A stretch of 64,000 nucleotides of DNA, from assembly GCA_964019695.1 (NCBI GenBank), contig OZ026526.1, forward strand, positions 11,687,754-11,751,753, read 5' to 3'. This stretch comes from Loripinus fragilis. Its lineage: Eukaryota > Mollusca > Bivalvia > Lucinida > Lucinidae. Made by a program: the position numbers and the translations under genes. Shown here piece by piece: positions 10,640 through 21,582 of the stretch; the stretch's first letter is position 1; the number at the start of each line of letters is the position of its first letter. The notes beneath the pieces are model-generated. The model had not been told where the DNA came from. It made no database searches and saw nothing but the letters and a program-made list of their open reading frames with translations.

Positions 10640-10895
10640 CGGCAGCGATTCTTTGCCGACCGTTCCAGTGCGGTCCTTTTTTTTGTGGACCATTTTATGT
10701 TCTTTATGTTTCATGTCTATCTTTGTTATGTTGTCTTTTCTGTTGCTTGCAGACTTGTAATCACCTACTATGAGAGGGCTGACCTCTTGGCTCTCATCTG
10801 TGTTGTGTTTCTTGTGTTTTGTCACCATATGGTGCTCCAGGTCAGATATGGTACTCGATTGTATCAATTCCGGATCTTTGCCTTCTTCTCTACTT
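10640..10895 (+). mobile_element. PLE-A 3'UTR copy
   Basis: Runs from CCGACCGTTCCAGTGCGGTC through GGGCTGACCTCTTGGCTCTC to TCAATTCCGGATCTTTGCC. It faces a minus-strand PLE-A copy at 11031-11320, so the two 3' ends converge. Confidence 0.8.
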
Positions 10896-11030
10896 TATAT
10901 ATAGCCCTTCGTGCCCAGCATAGTATGAAAAGTATGACACGGACATTAAACTGTCATCAGTGGTTTGATGACCGATGCTTGATTTTGGCAGGCCCCATCG
11001 TGGCTCCTACCTCTGACTGTGAATTAAAAT

Positions 11031-11320
11031 AAGTAAGGGTGCAAAGATCAGGAATCGATACAATCAAGTACCATACCTGACCCAGGATACCAAGGGGAAA
11101 GTGACAAACTCACAGTAGACACCACAAACGAGAGTCAAGAGGTCAGCCCTTTCCCAGCAGGTGACCACAAAGCACATATAAACAGACGCGCACAAAGACA
11201 TAGCAAACACAAGACAGGACAAAACATAAAAGATCCACAAAAGAAGTACCGCCTTTGAACGGTCAGTAAAATATTTTACTGGAGGGCTTAAACCGGTATA
11301 ATGGCGCCAACCTCACCCTT
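11031..11320 (-). mobile_element. PLE-A 3'UTR copy
   Basis: Reads, in plus orientation, AAGTAAGGGTGCAAAGATCA, GACCCAGGATACCAAGGGGA and GGTCAGTAAAATATTTTACT. This is the reverse complement of a full-length PLE-A 3'UTR including the 3' terminus CACCCTTACTT. Confidence 0.85.
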
Positions 11321-11489
11321 AAAGGCGATTTTATTTGATTCATCACATTAAGTTAAATTGATATGATTGTTTCCCTGTAGCACATTGTTAAAGTTAGGAT
11401 GCCACCTTGCGAGTTGGACATCGTTTTTGTTTAACAACGACAAAATCTAGGGCGAAGATTTATTTAAGTCCCCTACTGCACCTGCTGAT

Positions 11490-11690
11490 ACCCTTTCTAA
11501 GGGGTTGATTCTGTTGTCGTTGACACATTGTTTGCTGTGGCTCGCGTTGTTTAGGGCGTGTCATGTTGGTTTCTTGTTACGTAATGTAGTACTTAGTGTT
11601 ATTTCTATTATTGCAATCGTCTTGCAGAGGAAGAGAGAGCTGGTTGCTTTACTTTAATTATCTTTTATTGTGATATTCCGCTGTGCCTGT
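11490..11690 (+). mobile_element. PLE-B 3'UTR fragment
   Basis: GTTGATTCTGTTGTCGTTGA, TTGTTTGCTGTGGCTCGCG and GAAGAGAGAGCTGGTTGCTT follow the PLE-B consensus; truncated before the terminal TACTCACTTAC. Confidence 0.65.
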
Positions 11691-12309
11691 GAAGGTACAA
11701 TTTGAAACAATGGAAATGCATATATACATTCATTGGGCAACTTTGCATACGAGTAAAAGGATTCTTACTCTTCATAAACTGCGATTAGTTATTTTAGTAA
11801 GTTACTCAGAGGGGACACTCATGACGAAAGTTTCTAACATTGTTATTATACTTTAGGTTAAATGAGATGAGATATATATTTTTTGAATTGTGCGCTCGAG
11901 GGAGCTGTTCGGTTTTGTGTGACCCCAAAAATGATGATAAATCGCTCCATTCACAAGAATACTATCATAATAAGAATCTCTCATGAGTGTGGGGGTCGGA
12001 TAAAAAATCCATCCTGCACCTTGTGTTTTTGTTTGAGAGCAAATTTACAACATCGCAGTGCCCTTACTTGCCGTTCATTCGCAATTGTCCGGTCACTTCC
12101 GCTCCCTGGGGTGACTATTTACTTGTGATTAAAAAGTTCAAACAAATACGAAAAGTTCGTTTGAGAGTCTGTCAAAGGACAATTTAGGATAATCTCATGA
12201 CAAGGACGGTCTAACGTGATACAGTTTATTTATTTACTGACGAGTTTGATTAATATAAGTAGACAACCTGTCAAGAGAAGTCTTAGAAATGTATCACCAA
12301 TAAATATTT
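11691..12309. other. Unannotated stretch
   Basis: Overlapping short open frames at 11883-12187 (+) have no recognisable domain. No repeat relation inside the window was noticed. Confidence 0.3.
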
Positions 12310-12546
12310 GAGCCAGTGCATGAGATTTTCAACAATGTGGTATGTGCGACCAGCAAAGCCTTAGATCAGCCTGCGCTTACACGCAGTCTGATCAGTGCCT
12401 TTGCTAGTCGCTTGAGTATTCTATGATTATTAAGCTCCTGACTGAACACCATTTGGTGTTTCTAAGCTTAAAAGGAGCCTGCACAGGCTCGTCCGAGTCT
12501 ACACATGTCAAAATGCCACATTGTTGAAAATCACATGCACTGGCTC
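12310..12546. mobile_element. Family D MITE, copy 1
   Basis: Ends GAGCCAGTGCATGAGATTTT and its inverse CACATGCACTGGCTC. Interior TGTGGTATGTGCGACCAGCA, GCAGTCTGATCAG and TGCACAGGCTCGTC. About 237 bp, the same length as the copies at 34868-35104 and 49025-49262. Flanks ATTT/ATAT are an imperfect 4-bp duplication. Confidence 0.8.
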
Positions 12547-12619
12547 ATATTATTGATCTTAGCTTTGCGTACATATGTTGAACCATACAATAAAAAAGGT
12601 TGAATATGGGCATGCTATC

Positions 12620-12915
12620 AGAATATATAGAGGATCTTACATGAGTGCTCATGTTTTATTGAGTTTATTAAACGAGTTGGAGAAAAGTTTAAAAAATTCA
12701 ATAATACAAGAGCACGAATGATAGATTCTATTTATCATATGGCAAATACTTAAAAATCTGATTTCTGGCGTAAAAACATTATAATTTTGTCATCATGTAC
12801 TCAAAGTTGTTATGGACGTCATAACGTTTCCCGAAAATCTGTAATACACTAGTGGTTTATCGATTTTATTGCATGGCGTTATATCACTCCCAGACGCGCG
12901 ACGTTATATGATAAA
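12620..12915. mobile_element. Family F palindromic element, copy 2 (stem deleted)
   Basis: Keeps the outer arms (AGAGGATCTTACATGAGTGC and TAATACAAGAGCACGAATGA) and the tail (GTTGTTATGGACGTCATAAC, GATTTTATTGCATGGCGTTA), but the inner stem-loop found in copy 1 is gone, consistent with hairpin deletion. Confidence 0.7.
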
Positions 12916-13295
12916 ATAATTTATCAGGAGTATGGGGATGGGATTGAAAAAGATGTCCCGAGTATTACCGTTTGGCACCACGAAGTTTGCCGAGTGATGA
13001 CAAATGGTGACCCCGAGCGGTTGATATTTCTATCTTACATGTATATTCAGATAGATAATGGATTCTTTTTATTTGTTTACCTCCACATATAATTCACCTG
13101 AGTCATAGGCTCAAGTTGAGATACTGTGCTCGTTGGATGTATGTCGTCCGTTATAAACATTTGCTTTCAATGATATCAACTCTTTAACTATTGACTTATT
13201 TTGACCAAGCAAAATTGACACTTATATGGCCCTTTCGAATTCATTGGTCACAGTCTGTTGTTTATCTAGGTCAAATGGGCTCAACATAGATTCCG
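12916..13295. other. Unannotated stretch with an E/F-like hairpin relic
   Basis: 12965-13025 contains TTTGGCACCACGAAGTTTGC followed by CGAGTGATGACAAATGGTGA, an imperfect hairpin whose centre resembles the E/F loop. Nothing else recognised. Confidence 0.35.
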
Positions 13296-13299
13296 AAAT

Positions 13300-13565
13300 A
13301 AAAACTTAAAGCTATTCTTGTCTGAAACCACAAGTTCTAAAGCCATGATATGTGTTAGGTAACATCACCTAGCAGACATCTTCAAAAGGTTTCATCAGAA
13401 GACAGCTAATCGCATCAATGCTAGTTGACCCCTACCAAGTGTGTTCAAATATTATAAGGGGTCGGGGAAGGGGTCTTCACCTATTTTACTAAAGGGGAAA
13501 CATGAATAAATATTCTTGTCTGAAACCACAAAGTCAAAAGCCTTGATATTTGTATGTAAAATGAT
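13300..13565. repeat. Direct repeat pair, about 200-bp spacing
   Basis: TATTCTTGTCTGAAACCACA at about 13313 recurs at about 13512, each followed by an AAAGCC.TGATAT block. Probably two units of a degenerate intergenic tandem repeat. Confidence 0.5.
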
Positions 13566-13633
13566 CCTCTATTTTAACCTATATAAAACATGTGCCATCG
13601 GACCGGGATATTTGTGATCTGTTTCTGACTTAA

Positions 13634-13722
13634 ATGACAAAGGCGCTGATCAGACTACGTGGATGCGCAGGCTGGTCTGCACCTTCATTGTTCGCGAAGA
13701 CAGGTTTTCTCGCGCCGTGGCT
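13634..13722. mobile_element. Family C MITE fragment (right half)
   Basis: CAAAGGCGCTGATCAGACTA, GCGCAGGCTGGTCTGC and GAAGACAGGTTTTCTCGCGC match the right half of family C; the left half is missing. Confidence 0.65.
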
Positions 13723-13839
13723 TTAATGATTATGGCACAACTGCGTGATATTAAACATAGCACTGCATGCCAACTTCACTGCACCGCGAAAATTCCTCAT
13801 CCAGGCATCAGCACCGCTCGGTGAGGTTTTCCTTTACCA

Positions 13840-14430
13840 ATTGCAGGTCCCTTGATAAGAGTGCGTCATTAAAAATCATTTTATCATCCATCTCACAACC
13901 CAAAACATATTTTGTGGGAACTCAAAATTATCGTCGCAATGAGACGGCTATTTTGACCTCCAAAACCTTTATAGTATACGCTCAAACTTTAGTTTATCTG
14001 ACCATGAATTGTCCTTGAATGTCTTTATGTAATAGACTTATCAAAGTCGCTACCTATTGCACTAATTGGATCAGCATTATTGTTTGATTCACAGTCTGCA
14101 GGAGCTGAACCACTTCATTTGCATTTTGTCTCTTGTGCTTGTTTTGTTGCCTGTTATAATAGCGCCAGTGGCACTCTTTGTCTAGTCTGTGTCAAACTAA
14201 CCAGCAGATAGAGATTCAACTGTCGACGCATATATTATTAGTAATTGCATCCATGCCGTAATTGGACTGATATTAAGGTTCCAATTATTCAATGTTAAGT
14301 CGTTCTTCAACATGCTGTGTGTTCAGGCCTCCGAAGTTCAGGCCTCCGGATAAGAGCGTGTACTGGAAAATTATTTTTCTTATTTCTCAACCAAAACATA
14401 TGTTGTGGGTACTCAAAAGACACATGTTTA
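13840..14430. repeat. Degenerate repeat family K, two units
   Basis: 13850-13990 and 14335-14430 share GATAAGAG.G, AAAATCATTTT / AAAATTATTTT, and an ACCAAAACATATGTTGTGGG core. A third relative lies at 28035-28190. A Jockey or other element origin cannot be decided from these pieces. Confidence 0.4.
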
Positions 14431-14859
14431 CACTGATGGGTAAGGAAATAAATGCAATTTTAGGTGCACAAACTAAACTTTACTGGACCCATGGACTATT
14501 CGTCAATATTTAGATGGGGTGATTGTCTATTATTTGCTGTGGACCTCTATGTCTATTTAGTTTCAGATTCTTAGAATTTTCTAAGGAAATTTTACAAATG
14601 TAAGTAAAATTTAAATGAATATTTACTAATATTTTGTAGAGGTCCTTGACATATTCCTGTTATCGATTATTTAGATAGATCCTTTAAAAATCACCAAACA
14701 ATTCCTTAGACTATGCCTACATGTACAATCCGTTACATCGAAGTATCCGTTTACGGGCTAGCCGTGTTAATATAATTCAAAACATGTCTAGCTGTTTTCT
14801 AATATATCGATCCTTACGTCATTTGCTAGTTTGAAGAGTAAATCAACTTGGTAAGCTGA
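14431..14859. other. Unannotated stretch
   Basis: AT-rich; nothing recognised. Confidence 0.35.
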
Positions 14860-14965
14860 TGAATAGAATACCTACCAGACTCGGCAAGCCTCGCGATGTC
14901 AACAAGCGTTCTCAAGCTTTGCCTGTTAAACTTGTTAGCAAAAGACACTGACCTAGTATTCTGTT
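14860..14965. mobile_element. Family E head relic
   Basis: In inverted orientation it carries GAATAGAATACCTACCAGAC, CTCGGCAAGCCTCGCGATGT, CAACAAGCGTTCTCAAGC and AAAGACACTGACCTAGTATT. This is the E head without its tail. Confidence 0.6.
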
Positions 14966-15014
14966 GCTGTGCCCCGGCTATCATCATCAATTCTGGTACA
15001 GGCAGAGTATAACA

Positions 15015-15540
15015 TGGTGTACACCCCATGAGCTGCGCATGCGTGCTAATTGAGCGACATGGAATTACAATCTAATTTTGGACAAGTACACAATGAGCTG
15101 CACGGGCGTGCTAATTGAGCGACAGGGAATTACAATCCTATCAGGCAAGTAAGCCATGAGCTGCACAGGCGTGCTAATTGGGCGACAGGGAATTACAATC
15201 CTATGAGGGCAAGTACACCATGAGCTGCACAGACGAGCTAATTGAGCGACAGGGAATTACAAAACCTACAAGGGTAAGTACACCATGAGCTGCACATGCG
15301 TGCTAATTTAGGGATAGGAAATTACAAAACCTATTAGGACAAGTACACCATCAACTGCACAGGCGTGCTAATTGAGCGTCAGGAAATTACAAAACCTATT
15401 AGGGTAAGTACACCATGAGCTGCACATGCGTGCTAATTGAGCGTCAGGAAATTACAAAACCTATTTGGGCAAGTACACCATGAACTGTACAGGCGTGTTA
15501 ATTGAGCGACAGGGAATTACAAAACCTATAAGGGCAAGTG
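15015..15540. repeat. 65-bp minisatellite, about 8 units
   Basis: Units begin near 15018, 15084, 15148, 15213, 15278, 15343, 15408 and 15473. The consensus runs AAGTACACCATGAGCTGCAC, AGGCGTGCTAATTGAGCGAC, AGGGAATTAC, AAAACCTATAAGGGC. Divergence between units is moderate. No open frame persists across units. Confidence 0.92.
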
Positions 15541-16015
15541 GTAAATGTAACCAAAGCATAATATAGAATACTAGTAACAAGATCGATCTGCAGAGCAGCA
15601 AATTGGATAAGATGACACAAAGGGTGATACAAATTAAGTACGCTGAACGTCGCATTTGCAAAATTGGCAAAAGTATGTCTCCGAAGACGATTAAGCTTTT
15701 TTCAGAGGCAAGCTGTCTGCGAAGATTACATGTAGTGCCTTTGGCAATTCCCCGCAAAGTTTGCAGGGAAAACCAACTATTAGTAAGAGGCTAATCAAAT
15801 AACTAAGCACATATTCTCATGACGGATGGCAATTATAATTGACTTAGTTTGCAACCTGTTTGGTACATGTAGCACCGGCTAAATGGTGTAGCATAAGATA
15901 GCCCTTTCTGTGAAAATTATCTATTTCAAGGTATTGGGGGATTCTGGTCACCTGTTTTTTTCAATAACTGACCACCTGTAATCCGGCAACCAGCTATTAA
16001 TGTAGATTGGTGTCA
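15541..16015. other. Unannotated stretch
   Basis: Overlapping short open frames on both strands at 15461-15794, no recognised domain. Confidence 0.3.
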
Positions 16016-16190
16016 CAGCACTAAAATGACACACCCAGCTCATCGCCATCTCCGCTTGCGGAGATTGCGACGAGGTGGGCGTGTCATTTAATATATCATT
16101 ACCTGTATGTATTGTTTCATGGTATCACAACATGACCCATCCACCTCAGCATGTTGAGACGGCGATGGGGTGGGTGTGTCTTTTAATAGA
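16016..16190. repeat. Two related hairpins
   Basis: 16034-16091: arms AAATGACACACCCAGCTCAT... and ...GAGGTGGGCGTGTCATTT, tip CTCCGCTTGCGGAG. 16130-16190 is a decayed version (CATGACCCATCCACCTCAGC ... CGATGGGGTGGGTGTGTC). Probably palindromic MITEs. Confidence 0.6.
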
Positions 16191-16479
16191 TCATCACTTT
16201 CGTTTGAAACAGCTTTCGCATGGCTTCTCTACTTTCAGTCAGTAGACGACAAAACACTTTAGTTTAGTGCTGAAAGATGGCAGCTGATAAAAAGCTTATA
16301 CTTGTACTTGTATGTGACAAATCATAGCAATAAATTTCATACATTTTTATCATACCGTGTTATTTAATGCTAGCGTTGGGAGATTTTGTTAAGCGTATGA
16401 GTGTATCACAAAAGACATACAGTAAAACCTGTGTTAAAACGACTACTCTCAAAAATACCAAAAATGGTCTTCAACGCTA

Positions 16480-16620
16480 AGAGAAAGCTGTTTGCTTTAC
16501 TTTGTTATTGTCTTACAGATTAATTGCTATCATAAATGTTCTGTGGCTCTTCCTCACGGCGCAGTGGGTTGGTATGCAGTATGTGATTGTGGTATTTCCT
16601 GATCATACTCATTAATTTTT
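16480..16620 (+). mobile_element. PLE-B 3'UTR fragment
   Basis: AGAGAAAGCTGTTTGCTTTA, TGTGGCTCTTCCTCACGGCG, CAGTATGTGATTGTGGTATT and TCCTGATCATACTCATTAAT, ending at the PLE-B 3' terminus. Confidence 0.75.
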
Positions 16621-16621
16621 T

Positions 16622-16720
16622 CAAGACCAATTATTGCTTAATGCAGGTCAAAAGTATTGCAGAATGCCCCAAAGGGGGCATTCTGCAATATTTTCGACCT
16701 TCATTAAGCTACCAGTTGTC
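16622..16720. mobile_element. Family G palindromic MITE, copy 1
   Basis: Near-perfect hairpin CTTAATGCAGGTCAAAAGTA, TTGCAGAATGCCCC, AAA, GGGGGCATTCTGCAATATTT, TCGACCTTCATTAAG. A second, inverted copy is at 36784-36893. Confidence 0.75.
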
Positions 16721-18599
16721 ATAAAGATCTTTGATATATCTCTTTTTGAGTGGCCATTTTACGCATGTTTTACTTTATGCATTTAATTGCATTTTTATAT
16801 GCACGTCAATCATGGCAGTATTAAAACGATCCGTTGTTACAAATATCAACATAGATCTTAATAGCACTTTACCGACATTCTAAACGAGAGCAACAATTTA
16901 TCACTTATATGTCTTGTTATCTGTTAAAATTAATGCACTGTTAATTCTGCAAGTTCCGGCAAGAGGAACATTGAAATAAAGCTTCGATTTTGCGGTCGTT
17001 ATGAAGCAAATTTAACATCGCACTTTTAAATACTAATAAAATATGCTAGTGATCATGTTTAATGTTTCCAAGTATATGTAACCGAGTCTGCTGTTGCTTT
17101 TTTCTAAGTTAAGTTTTACAAATGTTAGCGGAAGGCAATTTCTGACCCCCTCCTCATTCCTCCCTCTCCGCATCTCAAATTCAGAAATAAGTAAAATTGA
17201 CTAGGATCATAACAAATCACACACAAATCTATAATATCGTGAGAAAGAGCCATAAGGAACACAATCGAAGACACATAGTTTGGTCTTGGCATTCATCATA
17301 CTTCATTTTAGCATATTTCGAGTAGCGAAGGGTTTGGTGAGACTGCAAAGATACGCTTGCACATCTGAGCCTGCGCTGCTCGCATATAAATATGTGAAAT
17401 GTACCAACATTTGATACATGTACGTCGAGATTTTAACGTGATGAAGTTATAAGCTAAATAACATAGCAAAGTACAGCCACAACACCCATTCAAACACAAA
17501 TTATACCACAACAGGAAATATCTTTAAAAAAGATACACGACAAAGTGACAGAAGACATATTTGATTTGAGTAACATGAGAATTTTTGATGAAGAAATTGA
17601 AAAGAAAAAAATGGGGGATGTTTATACTTTGTTATTTCTTCGGTCAGCTGAGCTCAGGAAAGCGTTTGGCTTAAGGTACCTATGCTATTCCAAAGTATCT
17701 GTAGTGATGCTTCTAGGGTACAGGATTGATAATATCTCGCAAAATCTCGAGTCTGAGCGAAAGAAAAATATGCACTGCGCCCGAATGCTGCATATTTAAA
17801 TAGCTAGTGTCATACATGCCTGCTGCAAACAATCTAAAACAGTTGTATAATTTAGTTGACTGTAACCTACAAATATTAGTTTAGTTGACCATAACCTACA
17901 AATATCGGCAATTCTTCCCTACAGAAGACGTATCGTGCCATACATTTTTTAAACCATCGAAGCAGATATTTCTTTACTTTTCTCGCGTTTTAACAATCAT
18001 TTTTTCAACGCCAACGTGAAAATCATAAAACTAGTGAAAAAGTGCAAAAAATAAAACAAACATAACATACATGTACTACTAAATCTCTGCGATAGATAGA
18101 TAAGCATTTCATTGCATGTACTTTCTTCCATACAGAGATCAAGTCAGCTTTTCACCAATAATGACATTGTAAGACTTCGTCTAACAAACAATACATTTTA
18201 CCCAGTGCCATGCGTGCAAAAACACTGAACACGCCTTTGTTATACATTGTAATATATACTAACTATACATGATGATTAATCTGTCAAGATTCCAGCTGGT
18301 TTTCATAGCTGATCAGTCTGCGTAGTTTGAGTCTGGTGTGATCGTGGTTGTCCCACAACGGGGCTAACATATAACCGTATACATTATTAACTTTTCAGTA
18401 CATTATATAACAGAACTATTTGGTATGCTTTATAAGCTGCAGACGTCTGTGCCTAGTTTTCATCTATTATCAGATATCTTTGCCATCGGCTACATTATAT
18501 GATTTCAAAAACAACGACTGAACGTCTTTATTTAATTAGGAGAAATAGTTTAAAAGAGACCGTATGCTGTTAAGAATCCTCAAAGCAATAAAACCTAAA
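16721..18599. other. 1.9-kb unannotated stretch
   Basis: The longest segment without a recognised feature. Contains an 84-codon plus-strand open frame (17545-17799, lysine/glutamate-rich start) that I cannot assign, and a 29-bp tandem duplication at 17851-17908 (TTTAGTTGAC.GTAACCTACAAATAT). A host exon here cannot be excluded but is not supported. Confidence 0.3.
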
Positions 18600-18663
18600 A
18601 TCTAAGTGAATATGTCCAGATAATGTCACAACCACACACTGCAGATCATGAGGAAGAGATACA
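18600..18663 (-). mobile_element. PLE-B 3' tip
   Basis: CTAAGTGAATATGTCCAGAT, CACAACCACACACTGCAGAT and GAGGAAGAGATAC are the inverted PLE-B terminus. Directly abuts the family E copy. Confidence 0.55.
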
Positions 18664-18664
18664 G

Positions 18665-18826
18665 AAATAGAGAATACTAGGTGAGCGTCTTTTGATATCA
18701 AGTATAACAGGCAAGGCTTCGAGAACGCTTGTTGACATCACAATGTTTGCCGAGCGATTCAACATGTGTTCTCGAAGCCGAGCCTGATAAACTTGATATC
18801 AAAAGACGCGAACCTTGGATTCCATT
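18665..18826. mobile_element. Family E copy 3, left part (split by foldback)
   Basis: Complete palindromic head: AATAGAGAATACTAGGTGAG, AAGGCTTCGAGAACGC / ...GTGTTCTCGAAGCC, ending ACCTTGGATTCCATT. The expected tail is missing here and resumes at 24348, on the far side of the foldback. Confidence 0.8.
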
Positions 18827-20251
18827 TAGTGCTGCAGCAAAGCAGTAAAAAGTGAGCTAGTTTTCGAGATGGTGGTCCCCACAGGGTAACAAGCAGTAAC
18901 ATACATCAAATTTAAGCTAAGAGTCTCCCGAATTTAAAAATGCATGATGCCACCTCGGTATGTCGGGGCGTAAACTTTTACGAGTCATTGAAAAAAGGGC
19001 ACCCATAAAAATAAATAACTTTACTAATAAAACTTCATTGAAACCTGAGATCAAAAACATTGCTTAAGTTGGTATAATATGAACACAAAATGATACAGAA
19101 GGATGCTAGAAATACTTTGCATCATACATGGGATGCAAACAAGTCCAAATACACCTACGATGAAAGGTCATTAGGTACATTAGTCACGAAAACCCATGAT
19201 TTTCTAGAATTCTTTTTTACAAAAGTTCCTCCTTATGTATAAATGTATTGAAAACAAGTTTAAATATTATCAATGACATCTGGGAAGCAAACAGTGCATA
19301 ATTTCAGTTCCATTTAATATGGCCAAAAAATTGTATGGCCCACCAAAAAGGGTATCCATACAAGTAATAAATTTATTGATAAAAATCGAATTTAACCAAT
19401 GATCAAAAGCAGTGCTGAAGTTGGCATAATGTGAACACTAAATGATACATGAGGATGCTGAAAATATTATTAATCATGTGTAAGGTTCATATAGGTCCAA
19501 ATACACCGATGGCAAAAGGTCATTAAGTACATTAGTCGCGAAAACCCATGATTTTGTAGAATATTTTCTGGCAAATGATCTCTTTTGGTATGCATACATT
19601 GAATACAAGTTAAAATGTTGACAACTGACATCTGGTATGCAAAATGTGCATGATGCCTGTTCCATATGTAGGGTCAAAAATGTTTACGGCCTTTCAAGGA
19701 AGGGTACCCTTAAAATTAAATAACTTAACTGATAAAAAACCCATTTAAACCAATGATCAAAACTATGGTTCAAGTTTGTATAATATGAACGCTAAATGAC
19801 AAAATAGGGTGCTAAAATATTATCTGTATTATATGAGGTGCAAATAAATCCAAAAAACACTGATGGCGAAAGGTTATTAAGTACATTTTGTCACGAAAAC
19901 TCATGATTTTGTAGACTTCTTTTAAGTTAGTTGATTTCTTTAAGTCCATATGTATTAAAACAAGATAAAATGTTATCAAATGTCATTTGGGAAGCTCCTA
20001 CTCAAAACAGAATCATCCCAAATGAATAGATGATACATTTACAGTTCATTCACTTAGTAAAATCCGTATCAGATCTTATTAATGTAATATGTGGGAATAA
20101 TTTTTGCCAAGGACATTGGCGGAAATGTTCCAACTTTTGCATAAATTATATCAACGTGTGTCAGGCAAGTATTAAACTATTTCTTTTTTGTTAAGAGATA
20201 TTATATTTCATTGACCATGAAAGTTCATCAAGTCCATCATCTACAAAGTAA

Positions 20252-20312
20252 GTAAGGGTGCAAAGATCAGGAAACGATACAATCAAGTACCACACCTGAC
20301 CCAGGATACCAA
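20252..20312 (-). mobile_element. PLE-A 3' tip in foldback spacer
   Basis: AGTAAGTAAGGGTGCAAAGA, AACGATACAATCAAGTACCA and CACCTGACCCAGGATACCA. About 60 bp only; absent from the opposite arm, so it entered after the arms formed. Confidence 0.75.
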
Positions 20313-20314
20313 TG

Positions 20315-20510
20315 ATGGCATACATGTATATTATACTTTATAAATGCCGGACGTTTGTGAACAATGCACAGTGACATACTCAGTTATTATATATGACATT
20401 TGAGTACCAAAAACACATGGCATACATGTATATTATACTTTATGAATGCCAGACGTTTGTCAACAATGCACAGTGACATACTCAGTTATTATATATGACA
20501 TTTGAATGAC
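20315..20510. repeat. About 102-bp tandem duplication in foldback spacer
   Basis: ATGGCATACATGTATATTAT starts at about 20316 and again at about 20419; both units continue through CAATGCACAGTGACATACTC to ATATGACATTTGA. A third, inverted scrap is at 20818-20855. Confidence 0.85.
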
Positions 20511-21582
20511 TAGTTCCAATAAAACGAGCCGAAGTTTATGTGCGATGGCGTAACACACTCCCTGATTTATCAGTTTCACCATCCGATTTGGCAACATCTT
20601 CACAAGACAAAATAGAGGAAATATTCAGACAAGTTTCCTTCCCGTGGCACTGCTACATTGCACACACTTACAAGGTTGTACAAAGCTGTTTATTACAGAA
20701 AGAATAGCATACTCACAATTGAATATTTAAATTATAAATCATTCAGCAACTTGTGTGGTGTAGCAGACTGGCTCATCATTAGCGGCCTCAGTGCCATTCT
20801 GCCATGTGCTTCCTCATTCATAAAGTAAAATATACATGTATGCCATGTGGTTTTGTGGATGCTGGACTTGATGAACTGTCATGGTCAATGAAATATGATA
20901 TCTCTAAACAAAAAAAAGAAATAGTATGACAAGGGAAACTATGACAAGGGAAATTTGGAGTTTTTGTACTGTTTGAGTTCCTTCTATTGTTTGCCTTTTC
21001 TATTACTACACATCAACACAAGTCCCATTTCTTTACAATCGGTTTATTTACATATAGCCAGGGGGCACAGCCCCCTGCACACTGGCAAGTACTTTAAACT
21101 TTACATATTACATTCTCCACAGTCGACAAGTATATAATTTTTGGATGTTCTCTGGTCAAAAGTAAAATTTATTCTGTCTATCTTTTTCGTACTTTCCCAG
21201 ATGCATAATCATGATTAACTACCCGTCAATTATACAGTTTGCCTCTGAGCTAGTCTTTTAACAACTTTACTGAATTTATTTTTATTGGGGAAATACAGTT
21301 AACAGTGATCAAACTATTACATATAATATAGATTGTGTATTTCCTTGAGAATACCACCAAAGACTGTACAACGTATTAAGTGTTATTTTATTTATGAGAA
21401 AAACTTAAGAAGTGTTAAAACCAAGAATAATGGAAATATACCTAAAATCATATAGAAAACCCCTGTGATAATAGTTTAATACTTTCCTGACACACGTTGA
21501 TATACTTTATGCAAAAGTTGGAACAATTCCGCCAATGTCCTTGACAAAAATTCTTCCCACATATTACATTAATAAGATCTGA

